64,000 nt of DNA. Origin: an uncultured Acidobacteriota bacterium (lineage in GTDB: Bacteria; Acidobacteriota; Terriglobia; Bryobacterales; Bryobacteraceae). Under the pieces are notes generated by a model, which worked only from the letters and a program-made list of their open reading frames with translations, searched no databases and was not told where the DNA came from. Location: contig CADEFT010000017.1 in the NCBI GenBank assembly GCA_902826685.1, forward strand, positions 80,034 through 144,033. The letters are read 5' to 3'. Both the position numbers and the translations under genes were made by a program. Shown here one piece after another: positions 50,749 to 61,244 of the stretch (the first letter of the stretch is position 1; every line of letters starts with the position of its first letter).

Positions 50749-53700
50749 ATGATCAGATTCATTTCGCTCTTCGTTCTCACTGCCGCCACGTTGTTCGCGC
50801 AGGGGCGCTCCAGCATACTGGGCACCATCACAGAAGAATCGGGCGCCGTCATCCCAGCGGCCTCCATCACCGTAGTTAACATTGGCACGCAGCAAAGGTG
50901 GACGGTCAAGTCCAACGGCAGCGGACTGTTCGAAGTACTCGCGCTTGAGATCGGCCGCTATGACCTGACGGTGGAAATGACAGGATTCCGCAAGACCACC
51001 GTGCGCGGAGTCGCGCTGCAGGTCGACCAGCGCGAGCGTGTCGACGTCAAGCTTCAAGTGGGCGAAGTGACGCAGCAGATCAGCGTAAACGCCGAGGCGC
51101 TGTCGGTGGCCACCGACGATGCAACCATCGGCACCGTGATGGACGCCGCCAAGATCCGCGAGCTCCCGCTGCCCGGCAATCGCAATCTGTTCCGGCTGGC
51201 GTTGCTTGCGCCGGGAATGAGCCGCGGACCGGCATCGTCGGTCACCACCAGCGGCTTCGGACCCGGGTTCGGCGTGGCGGCGATGGGCCAGAAGGTCCAG
51301 AACAACGCCATCTATCTGGATGGCGCACCGCTACGAACGTCCATCCACGGCGCGGTGCGGATGCGGCCTTCGGTGGAAGCGATCGAAGAGTTCCGCGTCG
51401 AAGCGGGCTGGTACTCGGCCGAATATGGCACGCAATCGGGCGCGCAAATCGTCGCCACAATCCGGCCCGGCACAAACCAATTGCACGGCACGCTGTTTGA
51501 GTTCCTGCGCAACGACGTGCTGGACGCTCATAACTTTTTCGATGCACCTGGCTCGAAGAAGCAGCCGCTGCGCCGCAACACCTTCGGCGGTGTGGTCAGC
51601 GGGCCGGTGTGGATCCCAAAACTCTATAACGGCCGCAACAAGACGTTCTTCACCTTCAACGGAGAGCTTTACCGCGAACGCCGCAGCACGCAGGGATTCG
51701 GCACCTATCCTTCGGCCCGGATGAAGGCCGGCGATCTTACCGAAACCTTCTTCCGCCGGGCGGATGGATCGATGATTCCCATTCTGGATCTGGATTCCGG
51801 CACGCCGTTTCCGGGCAATCAGATTCCGGCCAGCCGCATCTCGCCCATATCGACGAAGCTGGCGCAGTTCTGGCCGGCGCCCAACTTCGGTTCGTCCCAG
51901 TTCGACGGCAGTAACAATTTCTACGGCGTGAGCCGGAACCGCGACAACGACGATCAGTATTTCACGCGCATCGATCACAACTTCAACGACAGGAACCGGC
52001 TCTTTGGACGCTACGGCATTCAGACGGTTCAACTGCCGGTGTTCCCGATCAACCCGCACCCGTTCTTCGTAAACCGGCGCCCTCGGCGGCAACAGAACGC
52101 GACCGTCAATTACACGCGCGTGCTGACGCCCACCTGGCTCAACGTTTTCAAAATCTCCTACAACCGGGATATCTTCAAGACCAACGACGACGTCAGCGGC
52201 ACCACGTTCAATATCCTGAGGGACCTTGGAATCCCCGGACAAACCAATGCCCCAAGCGATACGGGTCTGCCCAGCATCGGGCTTGGCGGAATCGTCTCCG
52301 GGCTCGGCACCGCCGACATCAATACGATCTGGGATGAGTCGCGGCAAATCTCCGACCAGATTACGTTCACCAGGGGAAAGCATTCGGTAAAGATCGGCAG
52401 CGAATTCACGATGCTGCGGCTCGACCGGCGGACCATCAGCTTCGTGCGCGGCGCCTTCGATTTCACCGGCATTCACGCCGGCACCGCGCCCGGAGTGGCG
52501 GGTAACGAACGCGGCCGGCTGGCCTGGGCGGACTTCCTGCTCGATCAGCCGCAACAGGTGCGGCTCGGGTTCACCGACAAGCTTCCGCCGGGCGCCGATC
52601 CGGGCACGTTTCCGCGTACCCGCTTCTGGCGGTCGCACAGCTATGTCACCGACGATGTCAAGCTCACACCCAGGCTCACCATGAACATCGGAGTGCGGTA
52701 CGAGTTCAATTCGGCGATCACCGACATTGGCGGCCAGTCCCGCAATTTCGATTTCACCCGGCAGGAGTTGTTTCCCGCCGTATTGACCAGAGGCCCGCTG
52801 AACGACCCGAGCAAGAAACTCTTCGCGCCGCGCATCGGCTTTGCGTGGCGGCCGTTTGGCGGCAACAGCACGGTCATCCGCACCGGCTACGGCGTGTTCT
52901 ACAACGTCAACATGATGAACATGTTCGTACCCGCTTTAGCCGCCAACCCGCCCAACAATCTCAACATCAACGAGCTCAACACAGCGGGCGTGGTGCGGAT
53001 TCGCATGCGCACCGCCGATCAGGCCGCCGCTTTAAATATCAATTCGGAAATCAATTCCGCCGACACCAAGCGCGGCGTCGGCGACGTGCAGCAGTGGAAT
53101 TTCAATATCCAGCGCATGCTGCCCAAGGCCGTACTGGTAGAGGTTGGATACATGGGCTCGAAGTCCGCCCACTTCGATTCGCCGCGCACCGTGAATCCTT
53201 ATGTGCAAGGAACCACGCGGCGCATCTATCCGGATTGGGGGCCGATCGAGAACATCTCACTGGACGCCTCGGGCAGCTATCACGGGCTGCTGATGAAAGC
53301 CGAAAAGCGGATGGCGCAAGGCATCACGTTCCTGCAAACCTACACCTTCTCAAAGACCATGTTCGATTCCTTCGCCTGCTGCGGCGCGCAGCGTCACAAC
53401 AATCCGTACGCCTGGCGGCTGGAGAAAGGATTGGCGGAAACCGATCAGCGCCATCGCGCCACCACGGCGTTCCTGTGGGAATTGCCGTTCTATCGCGGGA
53501 AGCGCGACTTCCGGGGCCAACTGCTGGGCGGCTGGCAAATGAACGGCTCGCTGAGCCTCGAAACCGGGCTGCCCATGCATCCCACTCAAAGCGTGGCGCC
53601 GGTGGACGATGGATGCCCGCGCTGCAACCGCCGGCCGGACCGGCTTTCCGATGGCAATCTCGCCTCCGGTCAACGGACGCTGCAACGGTGGTTCGACACC

Positions 53701-53970
53701 TCGGCCTTCCTCACCGCCCGCGGCCACTACGGCACCAGCGGCCGGAACGTACTCACCGCCCCTGGGCTGACCAATCTCGACTTTGCCGTGTTCAAGAACT
53801 TCCCCATCGGCGAGCGAAAAGAGGTCCAGTTCCGATGGGAAAGCTACAACTTCACCAACACGCCGGCCTTCAATCCGCCGACGCTCGAGATCAGCTCGGG
53901 CAATTTCGGCCGCATCACCAGCGCCCAATTGGGCCGCGAGATGCAGTTCGGGCTTCGCTTCCAGTTTTGA
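50749..53970 (+). CDS. Oar-like TonB-dependent receptor (copy D)
   Basis: A 1073-residue outer-membrane protein with an AAGGAAGG ribosome-binding site just before the ATG. Signal peptide 1-18, carboxypeptidase-regulatory-like domain (about 20-100, RSSILGTITEESGAVIPAAS), plug region with LPLPGNRNLFRLALLAPG and IYLDGAPLR, then a barrel ending RFQF. It sits 38 nt after aminotransferase 2 and is probably the last gene of module 2, so it may bring in or display the substrate handled by the two secreted enzymes. Confidence 0.9.
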   Translation: MIRFISLFVLTAATLFAQGRSSILGTITEESGAVIPAASITVVNIGTQQRWTVKSNGSGLFEVLALEIGRYDLTVEMTGFRKTTVRGVALQVDQRERVDVKLQVGEVTQQISVNAEALSVATDDATIGTVMDAAKIRELPLPGNRNLFRLALLAPGMSRGPASSVTTSGFGPGFGVAAMGQKVQNNAIYLDGAPLRTSIHGAVRMRPSVEAIEEFRVEAGWYSAEYGTQSGAQIVATIRPGTNQLHGTLFEFLRNDVLDAHNFFDAPGSKKQPLRRNTFGGVVSGPVWIPKLYNGRNKTFFTFNGELYRERRSTQGFGTYPSARMKAGDLTETFFRRADGSMIPILDLDSGTPFPGNQIPASRISPISTKLAQFWPAPNFGSSQFDGSNNFYGVSRNRDNDDQYFTRIDHNFNDRNRLFGRYGIQTVQLPVFPINPHPFFVNRRPRRQQNATVNYTRVLTPTWLNVFKISYNRDIFKTNDDVSGTTFNILRDLGIPGQTNAPSDTGLPSIGLGGIVSGLGTADINTIWDESRQISDQITFTRGKHSVKIGSEFTMLRLDRRTISFVRGAFDFTGIHAGTAPGVAGNERGRLAWADFLLDQPQQVRLGFTDKLPPGADPGTFPRTRFWRSHSYVTDDVKLTPRLTMNIGVRYEFNSAITDIGGQSRNFDFTRQELFPAVLTRGPLNDPSKKLFAPRIGFAWRPFGGNSTVIRTGYGVFYNVNMMNMFVPALAANPPNNLNINELNTAGVVRIRMRTADQAAALNINSEINSADTKRGVGDVQQWNFNIQRMLPKAVLVEVGYMGSKSAHFDSPRTVNPYVQGTTRRIYPDWGPIENISLDASGSYHGLLMKAEKRMAQGITFLQTYTFSKTMFDSFACCGAQRHNNPYAWRLEKGLAETDQRHRATTAFLWELPFYRGKRDFRGQLLGGWQMNGSLSLETGLPMHPTQSVAPVDDGCPRCNRRPDRLSDGNLASGQRTLQRWFDTSAFLTARGHYGTSGRNVLTAPGLTNLDFAVFKNFPIGERKEVQFRWESYNFTNTPAFNPPTLEISSGNFGRITSAQLGREMQFGLRFQF

Positions 53971-54404
53971 TTCGCGATCGTTGGCCGCGAGACGTTCATC
54001 AAGCTGTCGTCAAGTTGAAATCGAGCGCTGATACCTTGGCAAGTCAAGGCCCGTCCGGCCTTCGCCAGTTGAGCACTCGAAGATAGCAGACGTCGGCGCA
54101 AACATGTCCAGTTTTGCGGGTTCGCCGCATCGATTCGCGGCGGCTTGTCGGTGGTGGACCGCAGGGCTCGCCCGACAACCGGCGCATCACCGCCCGCACC
54201 GTGATGGAACTCACCTGCGCGGATTTCCAGGTCCGGTTCGTCGAAGGGTCACCGAACAATTGCTCCGCCCAACGGCCCGCTGAAGACGATGCATTCGGCC
54301 TACTGGTTGCCGGCGGCATCGTGACATTGGAGATACTTCGCTGATCCAATCAGTTGACGAGAGGGGAACCGCGCATATAGAGTCTCCTACACAAGGAGCA
54401 TCCG
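53971..54404. other. Intergenic region between receptors D and E
   Basis: 434 nt. Short open frames exist on both strands (for example 54114-54344) but none has a recognisable domain, leader or convincing start. Near its end, AAGGAG (54393-54398) is the ribosome-binding site of receptor E, and CATATAGA (54372-54379) may hold part of its promoter. Nothing else is supported. Confidence 0.5.
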
Positions 54405-57400
54405 ATGTTTGGAAGCTATCGTTCACTTGTTCTGGCGGCAGCGCTGACGCTGTTGAATCCCGGCGCGGCTTTACCTCAAGCCAACACAGCCACCCTCCAC
54501 GGAACCGTTACCGACCCATCCGAAGCCGCCATCGCCGACGCCAGCGTAACCCTCACCAACGAAGGCACGCGAGCCGTGGCCGTGCAGAAATCCGGCAGCG
54601 GCGGAGAATTCGTGTTCGCCTTCGTTCCCCCCGGCGCGTACACGCTGCGGATCGAAGCCGCCGGGTTCAAAGCACTCACCGTCGCCGGCATCAACCTCTC
54701 GGCGGCGCAGCAGGCCCGCATGACGCACACATTGCAATTGGGGCAGGTCTCGGAAAGCGTCAAAGTGGAAGGGACCGGGTCCCTGGTCAACACCGTATCG
54801 TCTGAGCAGTTGAAGACGTTTCAACCCGGCGAGATGCGCGAGTTGCCTTTGCAGAACCGGAACTTCACGCGAATCCTGGTGCTCACGGCCGGCGCCGTCC
54901 CGAGTACAGGAAGCTCGACCGGCGTGAACATGAACGGCATCGGTACCAACGGCACCCAGTGGTCGCTCGATGGAACCAACGCCAGCGGCAACACCGGCGC
55001 CAACAGCCCCGGCGTCTATCAGGCTCCGAACCTGGTGGACATCATGAGCATCGAAGGCATCCAGGAGGTCAGCGCGGTAAAGGGCGTGATTCCCGCCGAA
55101 TATGAGAATGCCATCGGCGGGCAGGTGAATCTGATCTCGAAGTCCGGAAGCAGCCAGTGGCACGGAAGCCTGTTTGAGAACCACAGAAACCGCGCCCTGA
55201 ACGCGAGACTTCAGACTCTGGCCACGAAAGCGCCACTGACGTTCAATCAATTCGGAGGCTCGCTGGGCGGGCCGGTAAAGAAAGACAAGATTTTCCTCTT
55301 TGGCGTCTACGAAGGGTATCGCGAAAGGGAGGGCGCTTTCGTTCAAGGGAACGTGCCCACCGACAGCTTGCGCGCCCAATTGCTGGCGGCCGTTCCCGCT
55401 TACAAAATGACGCTCGACGCCTATCCGTCGCCCAATCAGCCCGTCGCGCCCAATGCGATCGTAGGACTGTACAGCGCGGCCCAGGCCGGCCGGCGGGACG
55501 ACGATCATATCGACCTCAAGGGAGACATCCTGTTCTCCTCCACCAGCCGCCTGGCGGTGACGTTCAATCATGGAACCCCGCTGCGGTTCATTCCCTCGCC
55601 TTTCCTCAACAACGACCGGTCATGGACCAACAGCCTCAACCGGATCAGCGTCAATCAAACCATCAGCAAAGTGCGCTTCGTCTCGGAAACCCGGTTTGGC
55701 TATACGCGGGCTACACAACTGCGCGGCGACGCGTTTTTCAACCAGAAGGATCCCAATCGTCCCGACGAGGAATTCACCGGCGCGCGCAGCATTCCCCGCT
55801 TCACCACCGGATTTGGAATCGGCGGCCCCACCACCGAGGCCAATCGCTCCGGAGGTCCGCTGTTTTCCTTCTCGCAGAAATTCGCGCGATCGGCGGGCCG
55901 CCACTTCCTGAAGTTCGGCGGCAACTATACCTATCTGATCGGGACGCGCAACAATCCCGAAAACGCCGGCCTGTTCTATCCCACTCTCGACTCGATGCTG
56001 AGAAACGCGCCCAGCTCCGCCACGGTCACCTTCGGCAACGGCGATTTCGACATGCGAACGTACGGATTCGGCGCCTTCTTCCAGGACGATTTCCGGGTCA
56101 TGCCCAAGCTGACTCTGAATCTGGGACTGCGCTACGACTTCTACTCGAACTTCCGCTCGGTCGGCAAAAAGGGGACGCCCGCCGCCGGCCTGCACAACCC
56201 TTCTTTCCTGACGATGGACGGCGCTTTCCGGGTGGGGCCCTTCATGCCCGTGGACAAGCCGTTCAACCACGACGCCATGAACCTCGGTCCCCGGATTGGC
56301 TTCGCCTACAACCCCGATGGAGAAGGCAAGACGGCGATCCGCGGCGGGTTCGGCGCCATGTTTTCGCCCAACACGGCGGAGATCGGCTGGTTCGCCACCG
56401 CCATCGCCCCCAACATTCCTTCCCGCCAGGAAATCGGCCCGGCCAGCATCTCCCGCTTCAACGTCCGCTGGCCGATGTTCAACGCCGACTTCCTGCAGCA
56501 GGTGCAGCAACTGGCGCAGGAAGCGGGATCGACCCCGCGCAACGTGTTTCAGATCTTCGATACGAATCTGCAGGCGCCCTACACGATGCAGTTCAGCCTC
56601 GACGTGCAACGCCAATTGACGCGCTCTCTCGTTCTCAATACGGGGTTCGTGGGAACGCGCGGCGTGAAGCTTATCCTGTTCCGCGCCGGCAATCGCGTGG
56701 ATCGCCTCACCGGCTTGCGGCCTAATCCCAATCTCTCCCAACCCATCTACACCGATAATTCGCAGAGCCTGAGCTACTACTCCTGGCAGTCGTCGCTCAA
56801 GAAACGCTTCTCCAACCGCATGAGCCTGGACGTGAACTACACCTGGTCCAAGGGCCTCGGCACCGCCAGCGGAGACTTCGGCGCCTGGTTTGCCGGTGAG
56901 AACAGCAACACGCTGAATCAGGAGTTCTTCGATCTCCGCTCCGACTATGGACCTACCTCTTACGATCTGGTGCATGTGTTCACGGCCGGGTGGGTCTACG
57001 AGTTGCCGGCGCTTTCGAGCCAGCGGGCTGTGCGAGCCGCCCTCGGCGGATGGCAGCTATCGGGGATCTTCCGTGCCAACACCGGGCTGCCGGTGACCGT
57101 CACGCAGAGTTCTTCCATTCCAGGCCAGCGCGGCGAGTTCATCGGAGGCGGACCGGTCAAGTTCGACGATTACCGCAACACGCTGCAATACCTGAATCCG
57201 GCCGTCTTCCAGCTTATTCCGGTCGCGAGCGCTTCCGGCGCGCCCATCCGGCCGGGCAACGTCGGCCGTGGTTCCATCCGCGAGCCGGGCCAGTGGAATC
57301 TCGATTTCAGCGTGTCGAAGTCTTTTCCCATCCCGGTCCGCGAGGCGATGAGACTGCAAACCCGCGCCGATATGTTCAACGCGCTGAATCATACGAATCT

Positions 57401-57500
57401 TTCCGGTCTGCGCACCAGCCGCAACGATAACTTCTTTGGCCGGCTGCTGGGCACGCGCGGTTCGCGGCTGATGCAGGTGGGAGCGGTACTGAACTTTTAG
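54405..57500 (+). CDS. Oar-like TonB-dependent receptor (copy E)
   Basis: A 1031-residue outer-membrane protein with AAGGAG 6 nt before the ATG. Signal peptide 1-26, carboxypeptidase-regulatory-like domain (about 27-110, TATLHGTVTDPSEAAIADAS), plug with LPLQNRNFTRILVLTAG and WSLDGTNASGN, barrel ending VLNF. It precedes the DUF1592, DUF1552 and ankyrin genes by short gaps, so it likely heads that operon. No substrate is indicated. Confidence 0.9.
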   Translation: MFGSYRSLVLAAALTLLNPGAALPQANTATLHGTVTDPSEAAIADASVTLTNEGTRAVAVQKSGSGGEFVFAFVPPGAYTLRIEAAGFKALTVAGINLSAAQQARMTHTLQLGQVSESVKVEGTGSLVNTVSSEQLKTFQPGEMRELPLQNRNFTRILVLTAGAVPSTGSSTGVNMNGIGTNGTQWSLDGTNASGNTGANSPGVYQAPNLVDIMSIEGIQEVSAVKGVIPAEYENAIGGQVNLISKSGSSQWHGSLFENHRNRALNARLQTLATKAPLTFNQFGGSLGGPVKKDKIFLFGVYEGYREREGAFVQGNVPTDSLRAQLLAAVPAYKMTLDAYPSPNQPVAPNAIVGLYSAAQAGRRDDDHIDLKGDILFSSTSRLAVTFNHGTPLRFIPSPFLNNDRSWTNSLNRISVNQTISKVRFVSETRFGYTRATQLRGDAFFNQKDPNRPDEEFTGARSIPRFTTGFGIGGPTTEANRSGGPLFSFSQKFARSAGRHFLKFGGNYTYLIGTRNNPENAGLFYPTLDSMLRNAPSSATVTFGNGDFDMRTYGFGAFFQDDFRVMPKLTLNLGLRYDFYSNFRSVGKKGTPAAGLHNPSFLTMDGAFRVGPFMPVDKPFNHDAMNLGPRIGFAYNPDGEGKTAIRGGFGAMFSPNTAEIGWFATAIAPNIPSRQEIGPASISRFNVRWPMFNADFLQQVQQLAQEAGSTPRNVFQIFDTNLQAPYTMQFSLDVQRQLTRSLVLNTGFVGTRGVKLILFRAGNRVDRLTGLRPNPNLSQPIYTDNSQSLSYYSWQSSLKKRFSNRMSLDVNYTWSKGLGTASGDFGAWFAGENSNTLNQEFFDLRSDYGPTSYDLVHVFTAGWVYELPALSSQRAVRAALGGWQLSGIFRANTGLPVTVTQSSSIPGQRGEFIGGGPVKFDDYRNTLQYLNPAVFQLIPVASASGAPIRPGNVGRGSIREPGQWNLDFSVSKSFPIPVREAMRLQTRADMFNALNHTNLSGLRTSRNDNFFGRLLGTRGSRLMQVGAVLNF

Positions 57501-57502
57501 CA

Positions 57503-57508
57503 TAAAAT
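57503..57508 (+). promoter_or_regulatory. Candidate -10 element deciding the DUF1592 start
   Basis: TAAAAT contains the first in-frame ATG (57507) and ends 7 nt before a second ATG at 57516. If it is a -10, the message starts at or near 57516 and that ATG is the true start. Confidence 0.35.
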
Positions 57509-57515
57509 GGCAGAG

Positions 57516-59879
57516 ATGACGGACACGTTGTCGTTTCCCGGCAAGCCGCGGGCTGGATTGGCCGCGTCGCTCGTGCTTTGTGTGCCGGCCGCGGGGCAGG
57601 ATCCCTTTCTGAATCGCTACTGCGGCGCCTGCCACAACGAGAAGGTAAAGAGCGCCGGCCTCAGCCTGTCAAAGGCCGAACTATCCAAAATCGATGCGCA
57701 GCCCGAACTATGGGAGAAAGTGGTACGCAAGCTGCGAACGGGGATGATGCCGCCACCCAATGCGCCGCAGCCTCCCGACGCCGAGCGCCGCACCGTGTTG
57801 ACCTCGCTTGAAACTTCGCTCGATCGGGCGGCGGCGGCAAGGCTGAATCCCGGGCGCACGGAAACGCTGCGCCGGCTGAATCGAACCGAGTATCAGAACG
57901 CGATCCGGGACCTGCTGGCGCTCGACGTCGACGCCACATCGATGCTGCCCGCCGATGAGAGCGGCCACGGATTCGACAACGTCAACGTGGGCGATCTGCC
58001 GGCCACTCTGCTGAACCGCTACATCTCCGCCGCTCAGAAGATCAGCCGCCTGGCGGTGGGCAGCGCGCCGTCGCTTGAAAGCGATACCATCGCCCTGCCC
58101 GCCGATCTGACGCAGGAAGATCAACTGCCGGGAATGCCGATCGGCACGCGCGGCGGCCTGTCGAAGGTCTATACGTTCGCTCAGGACGGCGAGTACGAGA
58201 TTCAAATCTCGCTCATGCGCGACCTGGCCGGAGTCGTCAGCGGGTTGCGCGATGGCCGGGCGCACGAGATGCTGCTGTTGCTCGACCGGGAAACCGTACA
58301 CACGTTCACGGTATCGCGCGCCTCGATCGGTAGCGAAATCCTCAATGAAAAGCCGCTGAAGGCGCGCATCGCGGTGAAGGCGGGCCCGCACGACATCGCC
58401 GTCACTTTCGCTAAGGAGGGCTCCTCGCTCATCGAAACGGTGAGGCTGCCTACCGCGTCGCGCTTCAACGACCGGCGGCATCCGCGCACCGCGCCCGCCA
58501 TCGACCAGATCGCCGTCACCGGGCCGTATGCGGCCAAGGGAGCCGGAGATACGCCGAGCCGCCGCCGGTTGTTCGTATGCCAGCCGGCCGGAAGCGGTAA
58601 AGGCGAGGAGGAGAAATGCGCGGAGACGATTCTATCGGCGCTGGCGCGGCGCGCCTACCGCCGGCCGGTCGATAAGGCCGACGTGGACGGACCGATGGCG
58701 TTCTATCGAAAGGCGCGAGCCGAAGGCGATTTCGATTCGGGCATCACGGCCGCGCTGACCGCCGTGCTGACCAACCCGGCCTTCCTGTTCCGCGTGGAAA
58801 GCGATCCGGAAAAGATCCCGGCGAGCGGCGTTTACCGGATGAGCGATCTGGATCTGGCGTCGCGCCTGTCGTTCTTCCTTTGGAGCAGCGTCCCGGACGA
58901 TGAGCTGCTGAACGCGGCCGTTCAGGGTAAGTTGAGCCAACCGGGAGAGCTTGAGAAACAGGCGCGCCGGATGCTCGCCGACCGGCGGTCGTTCAATCTC
59001 GCCTCCAATTTCGCGGGACAATGGCTGCGGCTGCGTAATATCGACGCGGTCAATCCGAGCGGCAATCTTTTCCGCGACTTCGACGACAACCTGCGCCAGG
59101 CGTTCCGGCAGGAGACCGAACTCTTCTTCGATAGCGTGGTGCGCGAGGATCTCCCCGTGCGCACCTTCATCAAGCCGGGCTATACGTTTCTGAATGAGCG
59201 GCTGGCCAGGCACTATGGAATCCCCAACGTCTACGGCAGCCGCATGCGCCGCGTAACGCTCGGGCCTGAGAGCAGACGCGGCGGCTTGCTGCGGCAGGGC
59301 AGCGTGCTGTCGGTCACCTCTTATGCCACCCGGACGTCGCCGGTGCTTCGCGGAGTGCTGGTGCTGCGCAACATCCTGGGCGCGCCGCCGCCGGCCCCGC
59401 CGCCAAACGTGCCCGCGCTCGACGAGAGCACCATGGCCGCCAACCTGCCGATGCGGGAGCGGCTGGCCGCCCATCGCAGCAACGCCGTATGCGCGAGTTG
59501 TCATCGCACCATCGACCCGGTGGGCTTTTCGCTCGAAAACTTCAATGCCGTGGGGCAGTGGCGCGAGCTCGAAGTGGAAGACAAGCCCGTCGACGCTTCG
59601 GGCGCGCTGCCCGGCGGCAAGGAGTTCCACGGCATCGATGGACTCGAAGAGGCGCTGCTGCGCCGGCCGGAACTGTTCGTCGCCGCCTTGACGGAAAATC
59701 TTTTGACGTTTGCGCTGGGACGTGGCGTCGAGCATTACGACGCACCGGCCATTCGCAGGATCGTGAGCGGCGCGGCCAAGGACGAGTACCGGTTCTCGTC
59801 CATCATCCTCGGAATCGTCAAGAGCGTCCCGTTTCAAATGCGGCGCGCCGAAGTAACTTCTGTAGCTGGTAAAAGGTAA
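57516..59879 (+). CDS. DUF1592-type cytochrome c protein
   Basis: A 787-residue protein from the ATG at 57516 (57507 adds three residues). After an uncharged leader it has a c-type haem site, C36-G-A-C39-H40. It then shows the ordered Planctomycete/Acidobacteriota domain set: DUF1587 (TLRRLNRTEYQNAIRDLLAL), DUF1595 (LARRAYRRPV), DUF1592 (YRMSDLDLASRLSFFLWSSV), DUF1588 (RGGLLRQGSVLSVTSYATRT) and DUF1585 (ENLLTFALGRGVEHYDAPAI). A further CxxCH (CASCH) lies before the C-terminal DUF1585. These are exported redox proteins of unknown reaction, nearly always encoded next to DUF1552 proteins, as here. Confidence 0.88.
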   Translation: MTDTLSFPGKPRAGLAASLVLCVPAAGQDPFLNRYCGACHNEKVKSAGLSLSKAELSKIDAQPELWEKVVRKLRTGMMPPPNAPQPPDAERRTVLTSLETSLDRAAAARLNPGRTETLRRLNRTEYQNAIRDLLALDVDATSMLPADESGHGFDNVNVGDLPATLLNRYISAAQKISRLAVGSAPSLESDTIALPADLTQEDQLPGMPIGTRGGLSKVYTFAQDGEYEIQISLMRDLAGVVSGLRDGRAHEMLLLLDRETVHTFTVSRASIGSEILNEKPLKARIAVKAGPHDIAVTFAKEGSSLIETVRLPTASRFNDRRHPRTAPAIDQIAVTGPYAAKGAGDTPSRRRLFVCQPAGSGKGEEEKCAETILSALARRAYRRPVDKADVDGPMAFYRKARAEGDFDSGITAALTAVLTNPAFLFRVESDPEKIPASGVYRMSDLDLASRLSFFLWSSVPDDELLNAAVQGKLSQPGELEKQARRMLADRRSFNLASNFAGQWLRLRNIDAVNPSGNLFRDFDDNLRQAFRQETELFFDSVVREDLPVRTFIKPGYTFLNERLARHYGIPNVYGSRMRRVTLGPESRRGGLLRQGSVLSVTSYATRTSPVLRGVLVLRNILGAPPPAPPPNVPALDESTMAANLPMRERLAAHRSNAVCASCHRTIDPVGFSLENFNAVGQWRELEVEDKPVDASGALPGGKEFHGIDGLEEALLRRPELFVAALTENLLTFALGRGVEHYDAPAIRRIVSGAAKDEYRFSSIILGIVKSVPFQMRRAEVTSVAGKR

Positions 59880-59891
59880 AGGACAACGCGA

Positions 59892-61235
59892 ATGTTCCTG
59901 ACGAAAAAAGCGATTCCCAGACGGACGCTGCTGAAAAGCGCAGGCGCGTCTCTGGCTCTGCCTTTGCTGGACGCGATGATACCAGCCGCCACGGCCTGGG
60001 CGCAGACGCCCGCGCGGCCCGTTCCCCGGCTTGGCTTCGTCTTCGTTCCCATGGGTTCCGATCAAGCACGTTGGACCCCGCCCGGCCAGGGAACGCTCGA
60101 CCAGCTATCCCCGATCCTCACTCCGCTGGCACCGGTGAAGGATCAGGTGACGGTCCTCACGAACATGCGCTTGCCGAGCGCCTATCCGGGTACTCACGAC
60201 ACATCGAATTCGGCCTTTCTGAGCGCGGCCAGCGCCAAGCATACCGAAAGCTCGGACTATTTTTCGGGGACCACGGTCGACCAGATCGCCGCCAACCAAC
60301 TGGGCCGCCAGACGCAGGTGGCCTCGCTGCAACTGGCCATGGATTTGAACCCGCTGGCCGGCGTCTGCAACAACGGCTATTCGTGCGTCTATCAGAACTG
60401 CCTCTCCTGGTCGTCGCCGACCACGCCGCTTCCTTCCGAAGCGCATCCGCGGGTCGTCTTCGAACGCTTGTTCGGCGAGGGCGGCAATGCGGAGGCACGG
60501 CGTGCGGCGTTGCGCCATCGGGCGAGTTTGCTCGATTCGTTCACCCGGGATATCGCAAGGTTCAAGCAGCGGGTGGGCGTTTCCGACCGCGCCCGGCTCG
60601 ATCAATATCTGGACAGCGTTCGCCAGGTGGAGCGCGAAATCGAGCGTGCCGAGAAAGCGGCGGCCGACAACAAGACGCCAGATCTCGACCGGCCGGTAGG
60701 CGTTCCGGCGGCCTTCGCCGACCACGCCAAGCTCATGTTCGACCTGCAGATTCTGGCCTTCCAGGCCGACATCACCCGCGTCATCGCCTTCCAGCTCACG
60801 CGCGAGCAGAGCAACCGTACCTACCCGGAAATCGGCGTGCTGGACCCGCACCATCCCACCAGCCACCACGGTAACGATCCGGTGAAGGTGGCGCAGATCG
60901 CCAAGATCAACACCTACCATGTTTCGCTGTTTTCCGCGTTTCTGCAAAGGATGAAGGCCACGCCCGACGGCGACGGTTCGCTGCTCGATCATTCGGTCTA
61001 CCTGTATGGCAGCGGCATGGGCAATCCGAGCCTTCACGATCATGAGAACCTTCCGATTCTCGTCGCCGGCGGCGCCGCCACTGGACTGAAGGGCGGCCGG
61101 CATATCCGGTTTGAGAAAGGAACGAACCTGGCCAACCTCCATCTCACGCTGCTTGACCGCGTGGGCATTCCTCTGGACTCGTTTATGGACAGCACGGGAA
61201 AAGTCGAAGATCTCTTCGAGCGAGTCGTCGCCTAG
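59892..61235 (+). CDS. DUF1552 protein with Tat signal (copy 2)
   Basis: A 447-residue protein starting 12 nt after the DUF1592 stop. The twin-arginine leader is KAIPRRTLLKSAGASLALPL (R10-R11). The body shares its signature with copy 1 at 11966-13300: VTVLTNMRLPSAYPGTHDTS, VASLQLAMDLNP and YPEIGVLDPHHPTSHH. The function of the family is unknown; its constant pairing with DUF1592 suggests they form one exported redox or hydrolytic complex. Confidence 0.88.
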   Translation: MFLTKKAIPRRTLLKSAGASLALPLLDAMIPAATAWAQTPARPVPRLGFVFVPMGSDQARWTPPGQGTLDQLSPILTPLAPVKDQVTVLTNMRLPSAYPGTHDTSNSAFLSAASAKHTESSDYFSGTTVDQIAANQLGRQTQVASLQLAMDLNPLAGVCNNGYSCVYQNCLSWSSPTTPLPSEAHPRVVFERLFGEGGNAEARRAALRHRASLLDSFTRDIARFKQRVGVSDRARLDQYLDSVRQVEREIERAEKAAADNKTPDLDRPVGVPAAFADHAKLMFDLQILAFQADITRVIAFQLTREQSNRTYPEIGVLDPHHPTSHHGNDPVKVAQIAKINTYHVSLFSAFLQRMKATPDGDGSLLDHSVYLYGSGMGNPSLHDHENLPILVAGGAATGLKGGRHIRFEKGTNLANLHLTLLDRVGIPLDSFMDSTGKVEDLFERVVA

Positions 61236-61244
61236 GAGACGCGC

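Noticed and set aside
54114..54344. Short open frame in the gap between receptors D and E
   Set aside because: No SD, leader or family resemblance; other frames are equally open here.
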